Assembly: GCF_025137375.1 (NCBI RefSeq)
Contig: NZ_CP073720.1
Coordinates: 8,580,501-8,644,500 of the forward strand
DNA: 64,000 nt
From: Dactylosporangium fulvum
GTDB taxonomy: Bacteria > Actinomycetota > Actinomycetes > Mycobacteriales > Micromonosporaceae
Reading direction: 5' to 3'
The first letter of the stretch is position 1; every line of letters begins with the position of its first letter. Positions 15,175-24,013 of the stretch are shown piece after piece. Below the pieces are notes generated by a model, which made no database searches, was not told the origin of the DNA, and worked only from the letters and a program-made list of their open reading frames with translations. Made by a program: the position numbers and the translations under genes.

Positions 15175-18081
15175 ATGGAGCCCGGTCTGCATCAGTCCGG
15201 CGCGCCCCTTGATGCTGGCCCCTCCGTGGTCACCGGGCACGCCGCGGCGCACAGCGAGTTCATGGTGGACCCAGCGGCGCCGGACGGCAACCCCTCGGAG
15301 TTGCCCGGATTTCCCAACGGTCTGACCACCGGGTTCGCGCCCGCGCCGACCGCCCGCGACGCCCATCATCTGCTCGACGAGGTGGCTGAGGTCCTCGCCG
15401 CCGAGCCGCGCGACACCGACACTCCCGGCACCCGGCCACCGGGATCGAGCAGCCCGCCACCGGGCGCTCCGGGATCGGGGGCCTTCGGCTCCGGCGCACT
15501 AGGGTCCGGCACGCCCGGAGTGAACCCCCTCGGGTCGGGCGCGATCGGCGCCGGGCTGGCGGGCTCCGGGCCGCTCGGGTCCGGGCTGCTCCGGACCGAC
15601 AACGTGGGCTCCGGCGGGCTCGGCGCCGACGGGCTCCGGGCCGGCGAGCTGTTCCTCGGGCCGAAGGGGCTGCCCACCGCGGCCATCAGCGTGCCGGAGG
15701 CGCCGCCCGGCCGCAGGCACCGCCCGGCGGCACCGCCGGGCACCGACCGGCCCACCGGGGAGCGGCACGCGACGTGGCCGGCCAACGATCGCCCCGCAGC
15801 GGCGCGGTCCAGGCAGGGCGACGGCGCACAGGCAGCGGTTGAGCGTCCCGAGGAAGTCTCCGCGCATGGGCGCGTCGAGCGCCGGACGCAGGAAGAGCCG
15901 CAAGGCCGTGACGGGGCCGGCACCAAGATCCGCGACAAGGCGGCGAGGCCGGAGAACGAGCGGGCCGGGTCCGACCGGGAGCTGGGAACGGCCGACGAGG
16001 ACCGGAAACCACCGGCATCCGCCACGAAGGAAGGCGACCGGCCGCAGGACGCCGGGACAGCACAGGACGAAGCCGCCAGGGCCGGGACCGGGCACAAGCC
16101 CGCGGAGCCGCGCGACCAGCCGCAGACCGAGCGGGCCGAGCCGGGCGCGGAAACTGCGAAGAAGCGGCCCGTGCCGCGACCCAAGTTACGTGAACCCGAG
16201 GACGACCGGTTCGCCACGCCGCGGAGGCTGTTGACCGCGCCGCCCAGTGACGACTCCCCAGCAGTGCCGCCGCCGCCCAGTTACTCAGCACTGGTCGGCG
16301 GCGTTGTTCCCGGTGACCCCACCTCGACCTACTCCGCCATCATCGGTTCACGGCTGCGGGCCATGCTGCCGTGGCAGTCCACCGAGGACCCGCTGGCCCC
16401 GATCCTCCGGGCGCACCGCCAGATCCACCCGAGCGCCGACGTCGCGGTGATCCGCCGGGCATACGCGACGGCCGAGCAGATGCACCGCGGCCAGATGCGC
16501 AAGAGCGGCGAACCGTTCATCACCCACCCGATCGAGGTCACCGAGATCCTCGCCGACCTGGGCATGGACACCACCACGCTGGTCGCGTCGCTGCTGCACG
16601 ACACCGTCGAGGACACCGACTACACGCTCGGCGCGCTGGAGCGCGACTTCGGCGGTGAGGTCGCGCTGCTGGTCGACGGCGTGACGAAGTTCGACAAGAT
16701 GTTCTACGGCGCCGACGCCGAGGCCGAGACGATCCGCAAGATGATCGTCGCCGCCGGGCGCGACGTGCGGGTGCTCGTCATCAAGCTCGCCGACCGGCTG
16801 CACAACATGCGCACGCTCGACGCCCGGTCGCGCTCGTCGCAGGTCCGCATCGCGACCGCGACCAAGGAGGTGCTGATCCCGCTGTGCGAGCGGCTCGGCA
16901 TCCAGGCGTTGAAGCGCGAGCTCGAGGACTGGGTATTGCGGGCGATCAGCCCGAGCGGCTATGCGCTGATCGCCGACTACGTCAACCAGCGCATCGGCTG
17001 GGACGGCTACCTCGACCGGGTCATCTCCTCCATCACCGGCGACCTGCGCCGGTTCGGTCTCGACGCGACCATCTCGCCGCGGCCCCGCCACCTGTATTCC
17101 ATCTGGAAGGACACGGTCGACGGCAACTACGTCGAGCCGCACGACCTGCCCCGCGTGGTCATCATCGTCGACGGGCCGGACACCGACTGCTACGCGGCGC
17201 TGGGCGCGGTCCACGGCAAGTGGCGCCCGGTGCCGGGCCGGTTCAAGGACTTCATCGCGACGCCGAAGAACAACAACTACCGGTCGTTGCACACCACGGT
17301 GCTCGGGCCCGAGGGACGCTCACTCGAGGTGCTCATCCGCACCGTCGAGATGCACCAGGCCGCCGAGTTCGGCATCATCGCCAACTTCCGCTACCCGCTC
17401 GCCGCGGCGAAGTTCGGGCCGGCCACCAAGGCCGAGCAGCTCGACTGGCTGCGCCGGCTGCTCGACTGGGAAGCGGCGGCGTCCGACCCGTCGCAGTTCA
17501 TCGCGTCGCTGCGTTGTGACCTCGCCGAGGACCAGATCCTGGTGCTGACGGCGGGCGGCGGGCGCCCGGTGCTCCTGCCGGCGGACGCGACGCCGGTCGA
17601 CCTGGCGTACATCCTCGGCGCCGACGTCGGCAACCGATGTATCGGCGCGCGGGTCAACGGCCGGCTCTCCGCCGTCTCCTCGCCGCTCGCCGACGGCGAC
17701 ACCGTCGAGATCATCACGCGGGCCGGCGGGCGCGGCGAGTTCGACTTCGACCCCGACGCCCCGGCGCGCGGTCCGTCGCCGGAGTGGCTGGAATTCGTGA
17801 AGACCCCGCACGCCCGGCTGCACATCAGCCGCTGGTTCGAGGCACACGAGGCACCCGCCATCACGGTGGCGAACAAGGTCCGGCTCGGACGGCTCGCGAT
17901 CGGCCTCGCACTGCGCCAGCAGGGCCGCGGCCTGGCCAGTGACCTGCCACTGGTGCGGCTGGCGCCCCGGCTCGGCTACCCCGACCTGGAGACGCTGCTG
18001 GTGGCGGTCGCCGACCACACGCGCACCGCCGAAGAGGTCGTGACGGAGTTGATCGCCCTCGTCGACCACTCCCCCGGATAG
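15175..18081 (+). CDS. RelA/SpoT-family (p)ppGpp synthetase/hydrolase, RshA-like
   Basis: 968 residues from the ATG at 15175, with AGGAGG 6 bases upstream. Residues 1-~400 are low-complexity and predicted disordered, with a Gly-Ser-Leu-Pro repeat section (~100-155) and a charged KEDR/PA section. Next come an HD hydrolase domain (HDTVEDTDYT, H475-D476; KLADRLHNMRTLD), a synthetase domain (RPRHLYSIWKDTV, RFKDFIATPKNNNYRSLHT near 690, LEVLIRT near 716) and a TGS domain (~786-848). Only ~110 residues follow, so the zinc-finger and ACT domains of full-length Rel are absent. Key residues for both activities appear present. It resembles a second RSH (RshA of Streptomyces) rather than the main Rel. 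NUDIX and nucleotidyltransferase genes follow closely. Confidence 0.85.
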   Translation: MEPGLHQSGAPLDAGPSVVTGHAAAHSEFMVDPAAPDGNPSELPGFPNGLTTGFAPAPTARDAHHLLDEVAEVLAAEPRDTDTPGTRPPGSSSPPPGAPGSGAFGSGALGSGTPGVNPLGSGAIGAGLAGSGPLGSGLLRTDNVGSGGLGADGLRAGELFLGPKGLPTAAISVPEAPPGRRHRPAAPPGTDRPTGERHATWPANDRPAAARSRQGDGAQAAVERPEEVSAHGRVERRTQEEPQGRDGAGTKIRDKAARPENERAGSDRELGTADEDRKPPASATKEGDRPQDAGTAQDEAARAGTGHKPAEPRDQPQTERAEPGAETAKKRPVPRPKLREPEDDRFATPRRLLTAPPSDDSPAVPPPPSYSALVGGVVPGDPTSTYSAIIGSRLRAMLPWQSTEDPLAPILRAHRQIHPSADVAVIRRAYATAEQMHRGQMRKSGEPFITHPIEVTEILADLGMDTTTLVASLLHDTVEDTDYTLGALERDFGGEVALLVDGVTKFDKMFYGADAEAETIRKMIVAAGRDVRVLVIKLADRLHNMRTLDARSRSSQVRIATATKEVLIPLCERLGIQALKRELEDWVLRAISPSGYALIADYVNQRIGWDGYLDRVISSITGDLRRFGLDATISPRPRHLYSIWKDTVDGNYVEPHDLPRVVIIVDGPDTDCYAALGAVHGKWRPVPGRFKDFIATPKNNNYRSLHTTVLGPEGRSLEVLIRTVEMHQAAEFGIIANFRYPLAAAKFGPATKAEQLDWLRRLLDWEAAASDPSQFIASLRCDLAEDQILVLTAGGGRPVLLPADATPVDLAYILGADVGNRCIGARVNGRLSAVSSPLADGDTVEIITRAGGRGEFDFDPDAPARGPSPEWLEFVKTPHARLHISRWFEAHEAPAITVANKVRLGRLAIGLALRQQGRGLASDLPLVRLAPRLGYPDLETLLVAVADHTRTAEEVVTELIALVDHSPG

Positions 18082-18098
18082 GTCGTTAGCCTTCTCGG

Positions 18099-18617
18099 AT
18101 GAGCAGTCTTCGTGGCCGGCTGCGCGCTACCGCGTATCGAACGTTCTACCGCCTCCCCGGCCGCTGGAAGCGCCGGATCGTGCGGACGGTCCAGCCGACC
18201 TACACGATCGGCGCCGTCGTCCTCGTCCGCGACCCGGAGGTGAGCCGCATCCTGCTCCTGCGCCAGCCGCCGGGCGCCGGCTGGTCGCTGCCGGCCGGGC
18301 TGATGGACCGCGGCGAGACGCCGATCGAGTGCGCGGCCCGCGAGCTCGGCGAGGAGACCGGCATCAAGCTGCCGACCGAGCGGCTGCGCCCCGCCAACCC
18401 GAACGCGGTCGTCCACACCCGCGGCCAGTGGGTCGACATGGTGTTCGAGACCGAGGTCGAGCCCGAGGACGAGTACACCGTCGACGCCGCCGAGGTGCTC
18501 GAGGCCGCCTGGCACCGGCTCGACAACCTGCCGCCGTTGACCGTGTCGACGTCGAACCTGCTGGCGCACTACGGCATCGGCCCGTACCGGGACTATCCAG
18601 AGGTACTTTCGCGATGA
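18099..18617 (+). CDS. NUDIX hydrolase
   Basis: 172 residues with a complete Nudix box: G67-x5-E73-x7-R81-E82-L83-x-E85-E86-x-G88. It lies 17 bp after the RSH gene and its stop overlaps the next start (ATGA), so the three genes are probably one transcript. Nudix enzymes cleave nucleoside diphosphates linked to another moiety. Substrate is not predictable from the box; neighbours suggest nucleotide sugars or alarmones, which is inference only. The N-terminus is basic (RGRLRATAYRTFYRLPGRWK). Confidence 0.9.
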   Translation: MSSLRGRLRATAYRTFYRLPGRWKRRIVRTVQPTYTIGAVVLVRDPEVSRILLLRQPPGAGWSLPAGLMDRGETPIECAARELGEETGIKLPTERLRPANPNAVVHTRGQWVDMVFETEVEPEDEYTVDAAEVLEAAWHRLDNLPPLTVSTSNLLAHYGIGPYRDYPEVLSR

Positions 18618-19441
18618 CCGAGGTCTGTGCGGTCATCCTCGCCGCCGGGGAGGGGCGCCGGCTGCGACCGCTCACCGAGCACCTGCCGAAGGCGCTGTGC
18701 CCCGTCGGCAATGTCGCGCTCCTGGACCGCGCACTGCTGCGGGTCGGCGCGCTCGGTCTCACCGGTCCGGACCGTCTCGCGGTCAACGCCTGTTACCTCG
18801 GCGACCAGGTGGTCGAGCACGTCGGTGGGCGGGCCCACCTCTCCGTGGAGCCGGGGGATCCGCTCGGTACCGCGGGTGGGCTCGGCAACCTGCGGGACTG
18901 GATCGCCGGGCGGGGTGTGCTCGTCGGCAACGCCGACGCGTACCTGGCCTCTCCCGACCACGGCTCCGGCCCGGACATCGCCGCGCTGCTCGACGGCTGG
19001 GACGGCCACACCGTGCGGCTGCTCGGCGTCCCGGGCCCGCCGAAGGAGTTCGGCGCGCACCGCTTCGCCGGGTTCTCCCTGCTGCCGTGGGCCCTCGTCG
19101 CCGAGTTGCAACCGATCCCGTCCGACCTGGTCCGCACGACCTGGCGGCCGGCCGAGCGGGAGGGCCGGCTGGAGGTGGTCGAGTATGCCGGGACGTACCT
19201 CGACACCGGAACGCCGGCGGATTACCTGAAGGCCAACCTGCACGCCGTACACCTCGGAAATCTCGTGGCGGAGGACGCCGTGGTGACCGGGGCCCTCGAC
19301 CGGGCGGTCGTCGGCGCCGGCGCCGTCGTGGCCGGAAACGTGACCCGCGGCGTGGTGTGGCCGGGCGGGGTGGTCGGCGCGGATGAAACGCTGACCGACG
19401 CGATCCGGGTCGGACGAGAGCTCACCGTCGACGCGCACTAG
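18614..19441 (+). CDS. Sugar-phosphate nucleotidyltransferase
   Basis: 275 residues. The ATG at 18614 overlaps the NUDIX stop by 4 nt. The N-terminus carries the NTP-transferase signature LAAGEGRRLRPLTEHLPKAL with the phosphate-binding GxGxRLxPLT loop and PK. Further family features are GTAGGL, VLVGNADAYL and a C-terminal EYAGTYLDTGTPADYLKAN followed by a short left-handed beta-helix-like tail (VTGALDRAVVGAGAVVAGNVTRGVV). It resembles mannose-1-phosphate guanylyltransferases and MurU-like uridylyltransferases. The nucleotide and sugar cannot be told apart here. Confidence 0.85.
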   Translation: MTEVCAVILAAGEGRRLRPLTEHLPKALCPVGNVALLDRALLRVGALGLTGPDRLAVNACYLGDQVVEHVGGRAHLSVEPGDPLGTAGGLGNLRDWIAGRGVLVGNADAYLASPDHGSGPDIAALLDGWDGHTVRLLGVPGPPKEFGAHRFAGFSLLPWALVAELQPIPSDLVRTTWRPAEREGRLEVVEYAGTYLDTGTPADYLKANLHAVHLGNLVAEDAVVTGALDRAVVGAGAVVAGNVTRGVVWPGGVVGADETLTDAIRVGRELTVDAH

Positions 19442-19479
19442 CATGACCTTTGTCCACATGCTGGAAGGGAGCCTCCAAG

Positions 19480-19767
19480 GTGATCACGGCGATCGTCCTC
19501 ATCGACTGCGCTACCGACTCGATCCCCGAGGTGGCCGAGAACATCGCCAACCTCGACGGGGTCAGCGAGGTCTACTCCGTCGCCGGCAACACCGACCTGA
19601 TCGCCATGGTGCGCGTGCGGCAGTTCGAGGACATCGCCGAGGTGATCGCCAACAAGATCTCGAAGGTGCCCGGCGTCGTGGACACCGACACGCACATCGC
19701 GTTTCGGGCCTACTCGCAGCACGACCTCGAAGCGGCGTTCGCGATCGGGCTGCCCGACGCGGATTGA
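19480..19767 (+). CDS. Stand-alone Lrp/AsnC effector-binding (RAM) domain protein
   Basis: 95 residues from a GTG with GGAAGGGAG upstream. The whole protein is a single RAM domain (VITAIVLIDCATDSIPEVAENIANLDGVSEVYSVAG, DLIAMVRVRQFEDIAEVI); the DNA-binding domain of full Lrp/AsnC regulators is missing. Such proteins oligomerise and may bind amino acids or modulate other regulators or enzymes. It precedes asd by 148 bp on the same strand. A gene of this type is also found near the bc1 cluster in other actinobacteria. Confidence 0.88.
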   Translation: MITAIVLIDCATDSIPEVAENIANLDGVSEVYSVAGNTDLIAMVRVRQFEDIAEVIANKISKVPGVVDTDTHIAFRAYSQHDLEAAFAIGLPDAD

Positions 19768-19915
19768 TTTCCTGCGTATTTCCGGCGGTGGGGCCAGAAG
19801 GCTTCGCCGCCGTCCGGCGCCGGGCCGCAAGAAGGCCCCGTTTGCCCTGGTAACAGCGTCGGCAGTGCGCCAAATCGCATCGAAAGCGCGGTTCGCACCG
19901 GGTACCCTCGCCGCC

Positions 19916-20932
19916 ATGAGGATCGGCATCGTAGGAGCCACCGGGCAGGTCGGCAGCGTCATGCGCCACATCCTGGCCGAGCGGCAGTTCCCCGTAGACG
20001 AGTTGCGCCTGTTCGCGTCCGCCCGCTCCGCCGGACGGCCGATCGACTGGCAGGACAAGCAGATCACGGTGGAGGACGCGGCGACCGCGGACTACACCGG
20101 GCTCGACATCGTCCTGTTCTCCGCGGGCAAGGGCACGTCGAAGGAGCTGGCGCCGAAGGTGGCCGCCGCCGGCGCCGTCGTCATCGACAACTCCTCGGCC
20201 TGGCGCATGGACCCCGACGTGCCGCTGGTCGTCGCCGAGGTCAACCCGCACGCCGCGGCCAACCGGCCGAAGGGCATCATCGCCAACCCCAACTGCACCA
20301 CCATGGCCGCCATGCCGGTCCTGCGCCCGCTGCACGACGAGGCCCAGCTCGTGGCGCTCGTCACGGCGACCTACCAGGCGGTGTCGGGCGCCGGCCTGAG
20401 CGGCGTCGCCGAGCTGGACGAGCAGGTCCGCAAGGTCGCCGACGGCGCCACGGCGCTCACGTTCGACGGCTCGGCGGTCGAGTTCCCGGCGCCGAAGCAG
20501 TTCGCCCGGCCGATCGCGTTCAACGTGCTGCCGCTGGCCGGCTCGATCGTCGACGACGGCTCCTTCGAGACCGACGAGGAGCAGAAGCTGCGCAACGAGA
20601 GCCGCAAGATCCTGGAGATCCCGGACCTTCGCGTCTCCGGCACCTGCGTGCGGGTGCCGGTCTTCACCGGCCACTCGTTGCAGATCAACGCGCGGTTCGC
20701 CCGGCCGCTCCCCGTGGAGCGGGCGCGTGAGCTGCTGTCGACCGCTCCGGGTGTCGTGCTGACCGATGTGCCGACCCCGCTGCAGGCCGCGGGCGCCGAC
20801 CCGTCGTTCGTGGGCCGGATCCGCGTGGACGAGACGGTCGAGCACGGCCTGTCCCTGTTCGTCTCGAACGACAACCTCCGCAAGGGCGCGGCGCTGAACG
20901 CGGTCCAGATCGCCGAGCTGCTCGCCGCGTAG
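19916..20932 (+). CDS. asd: Aspartate-semialdehyde dehydrogenase
   Basis: 338 residues, starting MRIGIVGATGQVGSVMRHIL with the NADP-binding GxxGxxG loop. The catalytic cysteine is C127 in NPNCTTM. SSAWRMDPDVPLVVAEVNP and VSGTCVRVPVFTGHSL (with the conserved His) complete the family pattern. The enzyme reduces aspartyl phosphate to the semialdehyde, the branch point to lysine/diaminopimelate, methionine and threonine. No aspartokinase gene lies in the window, unlike the common lysC-asd pair. The ATG at 19916 is preferred over an upstream in-frame codon because the Rossmann start follows it directly. Confidence 0.95.
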   Translation: MRIGIVGATGQVGSVMRHILAERQFPVDELRLFASARSAGRPIDWQDKQITVEDAATADYTGLDIVLFSAGKGTSKELAPKVAAAGAVVIDNSSAWRMDPDVPLVVAEVNPHAAANRPKGIIANPNCTTMAAMPVLRPLHDEAQLVALVTATYQAVSGAGLSGVAELDEQVRKVADGATALTFDGSAVEFPAPKQFARPIAFNVLPLAGSIVDDGSFETDEEQKLRNESRKILEIPDLRVSGTCVRVPVFTGHSLQINARFARPLPVERARELLSTAPGVVLTDVPTPLQAAGADPSFVGRIRVDETVEHGLSLFVSNDNLRKGAALNAVQIAELLAA

Positions 20933-20976
20933 CGCGTCCTTCTCCGCGCTCGGCGGCCGCGGGCACACACCGGCTG

Positions 20977-21023
20977 AACGATATTCCGGTCAGGAATCAA
21001 ACATTCCTGACCGGAATATCGTT
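20977..21023. terminator. 47-bp hairpin between convergent genes
   Basis: A perfect 21-bp inverted repeat with a 5-nt loop (CAAAC). Each arm contains its own smaller dyad ATTCC-N5-GGAAT. It lies 44 bp after asd and about 60 bp after the stop of the leftward S9 peptidase, so a bidirectional terminator is the simplest reading. It is unusually AT-rich for this sequence, and a good ribosome-binding site plus ATG follows at once, so an operator function is an alternative. Confidence 0.65.
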
Positions 21024-21085
21024 TGGAGGCACCATGTGTTCCGGGGCACGGCCCACGGGCCGCACCTGCCGGCGGCGCGGGCCGG

Positions 21086-23023
21086 TCACAGGAAGCGGGC
21101 GAACCACTCCAGGATCGCGTCGAAGCGGGCCACCCTGTGGGACGGGCGGCCGGTCCTCGACAGTTCGTGGCCCTCACCCGGGAAGAGCAGGAACTCCACC
21201 GTCCTGCCGCGGCGCTTCAGGGCCACGAACAGGCGCTGGGCCTGCTCCACGGGGCAGCGCCAGTCCTGTTCGGAGTGGATGATGAGCATCGGGATCTCTA
21301 TCTTGTCCACGTGCGTCAGCGGGCTCTGCGCCACGAGCGAGCCGCCCTCCGCGCCGTACAGTGAGTCGGCGAAGAACCAGCCGATGTCGGACGAGCCGGT
21401 GAAGCTGTCGATCGCGTTGACCGCACGCTCCGAGATCGCCGCCTTGAAGCGGTCGCCGTGGTGCGCCGCCAGCCATGTTGTCATGAACCCGCCGTGCGAG
21501 CCGCCCAGGACGCCGACCCGCGAGCCGTCGAGGTCCGACGACTTCAGGGCGGCGTCGAGCAGCGCGATCAGGTCGACGGCCGACACCTCGCCGACGTTGC
21601 CGCGCACCGCCCGGCCGTGCGCCTCGCCGTAGCCCGACGAGCCGCGCGGGTTGCCGTACACCACGGCGTAACCGGCGCCGGCGTAGACCTGGGCCTCGTC
21701 GAAGAGCCGCCAGCCGTACTGCGTGAAGGGTCCACCGTGGATCATCAGCAGGACCGGGTGCGGGCCCTCACCCTCGGGACGGACGACCCAGCCGTGGACC
21801 GGATACCCGTCGGGGGCGGTCGCCGTCAGCTCCACCTGCTCCAGCACCGGGAAGCCGGCGCTGAAATCCGTCAGGCGACGCTCCCCCGTATACACCTCAC
21901 CCCAGTCCGCCGGCCCGGCGACCGTCGTCACCAGGGTGCCGGCCGCCGACGCGAACCCGGTGACCTGCCGTTCCCCGTCGACGAGGATCTCGGGCGTCCC
22001 GCCCTCGAAGGGCACGAGCAGGAGTTGTACGGCCCCGCGGTGCTCGTTCGGGAACAGCACCCCGGCGTCGGTGACGTCGATGTACCCGCCCGGCGAGGAA
22101 AGCTGGTACGTCTCGTTGTCGAGCAGCTGGGTGATCGCGCCGCCGTCGACCGGGACCGACCACAGCGACTCGTGCCGGATCACCGAGTCGACCCGGCCCT
22201 CCCCGGCCGGGTTGCCGGTGAACACGACGCTCCTGCCGTCGGGCGTGAAGTGCGGCATCCCGGGCGAGAGGGTGGTGTCGGTGAGCACACGCAGGCCGGT
22301 GCCGTCGGCGCGGATGACGCACACGTCCGCCGCGACGTCGTCGGACCAGGTCTCGTGCTGCTCGGAGACGAACGTGAGCCACTCCCCGTCCGGGCTCCAC
22401 CGCGGGTCGCCGTGGCTGCGCTCGCCGTCGGTGAGCTGCTCGGTCGTGCCGTCGAGCGTGGTGACGAACAGGTGCGCCGGCCGGTCGTGCAGGAAGCCCA
22501 GCCCGTCGATCCGGTGGAACAGCTTGGTGATCCGCCGGGGCGGCTCGCCGTCGGGCCCGATCTTCTCGCCGTCCTCGGTCTTGCCGGTGCCGTAGCGCCC
22601 CTCAGCCGGTACCCGCGCGGAAAACGCCAGCCGGGAAGCGTCGGGCGACCAGACGGGCGCTCCCACACCGAGCGGCCGGTCGGTGAGCCGGCGGGCCTCG
22701 CCCCCGCCGAGCGGCATGACGCACAACTGTGACGCGCTGTCGTGCTCGGCCTTGTCCCCGCCGGCGCGGCTGCCCCTGTCCTTCGTCGCCCGCAGGAACG
22801 CGAGCCAGCGCCCGTCCGGCGAGATACGCGGCGCGCTGTCGCGCCACCCGTAGGTGAGCTGGACCGGCTCCCGAGAGCCGTCGGTCGTGAGGAGCCAGAG
22901 CTGGGAGGTGTACGCGTCAGCCGCGAACTCGAGGCGCGTGACCGAGACGACGGCGATCCTGCCGTCGGGGCTGATGGTGGGGGCACCGGGTAGGCGCATT
23001 TGCGACAGATCGATTGGCTTCAC
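21086..23023 (-). CDS. S9-family serine peptidase (acylaminoacyl-peptidase-like)
   Basis: About 645 residues from the GTG at 23023 (KPIDLSQMRLPGAPTISPDG); a GTG three codons upstream is also possible. The N-terminal ~380 residues form a beta-propeller with repeated SPDG motifs (ISPDGR, WSPDAS, WSPDGEW, FTPDGR). The C-terminal alpha/beta-hydrolase domain has the nucleophile S509 in GGSHGG, Asp in HSEQDWRCPVEQ and His in GEGHELSR, so the triad is intact. These enzymes cleave short peptides, the propeller screening out folded proteins. No signal peptide is seen, so it is probably cytoplasmic. It is divergent from the next gene with a 68-bp shared promoter. Confidence 0.92.
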   Translation of the reverse strand: MKPIDLSQMRLPGAPTISPDGRIAVVSVTRLEFAADAYTSQLWLLTTDGSREPVQLTYGWRDSAPRISPDGRWLAFLRATKDRGSRAGGDKAEHDSASQLCVMPLGGGEARRLTDRPLGVGAPVWSPDASRLAFSARVPAEGRYGTGKTEDGEKIGPDGEPPRRITKLFHRIDGLGFLHDRPAHLFVTTLDGTTEQLTDGERSHGDPRWSPDGEWLTFVSEQHETWSDDVAADVCVIRADGTGLRVLTDTTLSPGMPHFTPDGRSVVFTGNPAGEGRVDSVIRHESLWSVPVDGGAITQLLDNETYQLSSPGGYIDVTDAGVLFPNEHRGAVQLLLVPFEGGTPEILVDGERQVTGFASAAGTLVTTVAGPADWGEVYTGERRLTDFSAGFPVLEQVELTATAPDGYPVHGWVVRPEGEGPHPVLLMIHGGPFTQYGWRLFDEAQVYAGAGYAVVYGNPRGSSGYGEAHGRAVRGNVGEVSAVDLIALLDAALKSSDLDGSRVGVLGGSHGGFMTTWLAAHHGDRFKAAISERAVNAIDSFTGSSDIGWFFADSLYGAEGGSLVAQSPLTHVDKIEIPMLIIHSEQDWRCPVEQAQRLFVALKRRGRTVEFLLFPGEGHELSRTGRPSHRVARFDAILEWFARFL

Positions 23024-23052
23024 GGTCTGCACAGTAGCGGGGGTCACACTTC

Positions 23053-23066
23053 TTACCAGTGGGTAA
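23053..23066. promoter_or_regulatory. Candidate operator in the divergent promoter
   Basis: TTACCAGTGGGTAA is a perfect 5-bp-arm dyad with a 4-nt centre, lying in the 68-bp gap between two divergent genes. Position and form suit a dimeric repressor. No regulator gene is adjacent. Confidence 0.4.
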
Positions 23067-23091
23067 CCTCCTACCTCTACCCTACGGTCAT

Positions 23092-23931
23092 ATGGAGCCG
23101 TCGCAGGAATATCTGGACCGTGGGACCGATCAGCTGGCACTGTTCCACTATCCGTTCCCGGACTCCGCCCCGACGATGGCCGTCCTCTGGCCCGCGATGG
23201 GTGTCCCGGCGCGGTACTACCGCCGGTTCGCGGCCCAGCTGACGGCGGCCGGCCTCGCGGTGACGGTCGTCGACCTGCGCGGCACCGGCGCCAGCAGCCC
23301 GCGCCCGTCCCGCGCGTCGCGCTACGGCCTCGCGGAGCTGACCGACGACGTCGACGCGGTGCTCGAGCACCTGAAACCGGTTCGCGCCGGCCGGCGGACG
23401 CTCCTCGTCGGCCACTCCCTCGGCGGCCAGGCGTGTGCCCTGCACCTGGCGGCCCGCGGCGCGACCTCCGACGTCGCCGGCCTCGCACTGCTCGCGGTGG
23501 GGCTGCCGTACTGGCGGAGCTACGCCCGCGGGCGACAGACCCGGATCCTGGCGATGACGCAGACGCTGGCCGCGGGCTCGGCGCTGCTGGGCGTCTGGCC
23601 GGGCTGGGCGTTCGGTGGCCGCCAGGCGCGGGGGGTGATCCGTGACTGGGCGTTCACGGCGCGCGTGGGCAGGTATCCCCGGCTGGACGGCGTGGACGTC
23701 GAGGCCGCGCTGGCCCGGGTCACGACGCCGGTGCTGGCCGTGGACATGGAGGGCGACCAGTACACCCCACCCGGGACGGTGGACAAGCTGACGTCGAAGC
23801 TGACCTCGGCGAAGGTGCTGCGGGAGCGCTACTCGGCGGCCGAGGCGGGCGGCCCGATCGACCACTTCACCTGGGCGAAGTCCGGCGCCGCGCTGGCCGG
23901 CCGCGTGGCGGCCTGGTCAGCAACCCTCTGA
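23092..23931 (+). CDS. Alpha/beta hydrolase
   Basis: 279 residues. An alpha/beta-hydrolase fold with nucleophile elbow GHSLGG (LLVGHSLGGQACALHLAARG), oxyanion region WPAMGVPARYYRRFA, DLRGTGAS, an acid in VLAVDMEGDQYTPPG and a C-terminal His in GGPIDHFTW. It looks like an esterase or lipase of unknown substrate. The ATG at 23092 is preferred over an upstream in-frame start that would overlap the putative operator. It diverges from the S9 peptidase gene, so the two may share regulation. Confidence 0.88.
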   Translation: MEPSQEYLDRGTDQLALFHYPFPDSAPTMAVLWPAMGVPARYYRRFAAQLTAAGLAVTVVDLRGTGASSPRPSRASRYGLAELTDDVDAVLEHLKPVRAGRRTLLVGHSLGGQACALHLAARGATSDVAGLALLAVGLPYWRSYARGRQTRILAMTQTLAAGSALLGVWPGWAFGGRQARGVIRDWAFTARVGRYPRLDGVDVEAALARVTTPVLAVDMEGDQYTPPGTVDKLTSKLTSAKVLRERYSAAEAGGPIDHFTWAKSGAALAGRVAAWSATL

Positions 23932-24013
23932 CCGTCCGCTCATCTGCCGGCACGCCGCTGGCACACGGCGGCGGCCCGGTCGCGGCCGACGAGACCCGCC
24001 GCACGGCCCAGCT

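Noticed and set aside
21034..21282. Possible small gene starting at the ATG after the 47-bp hairpin
   Set aside because: Despite the good start signal, the translation is antisense to the conserved C-terminus of the S9 peptidase and has shadow-like composition.
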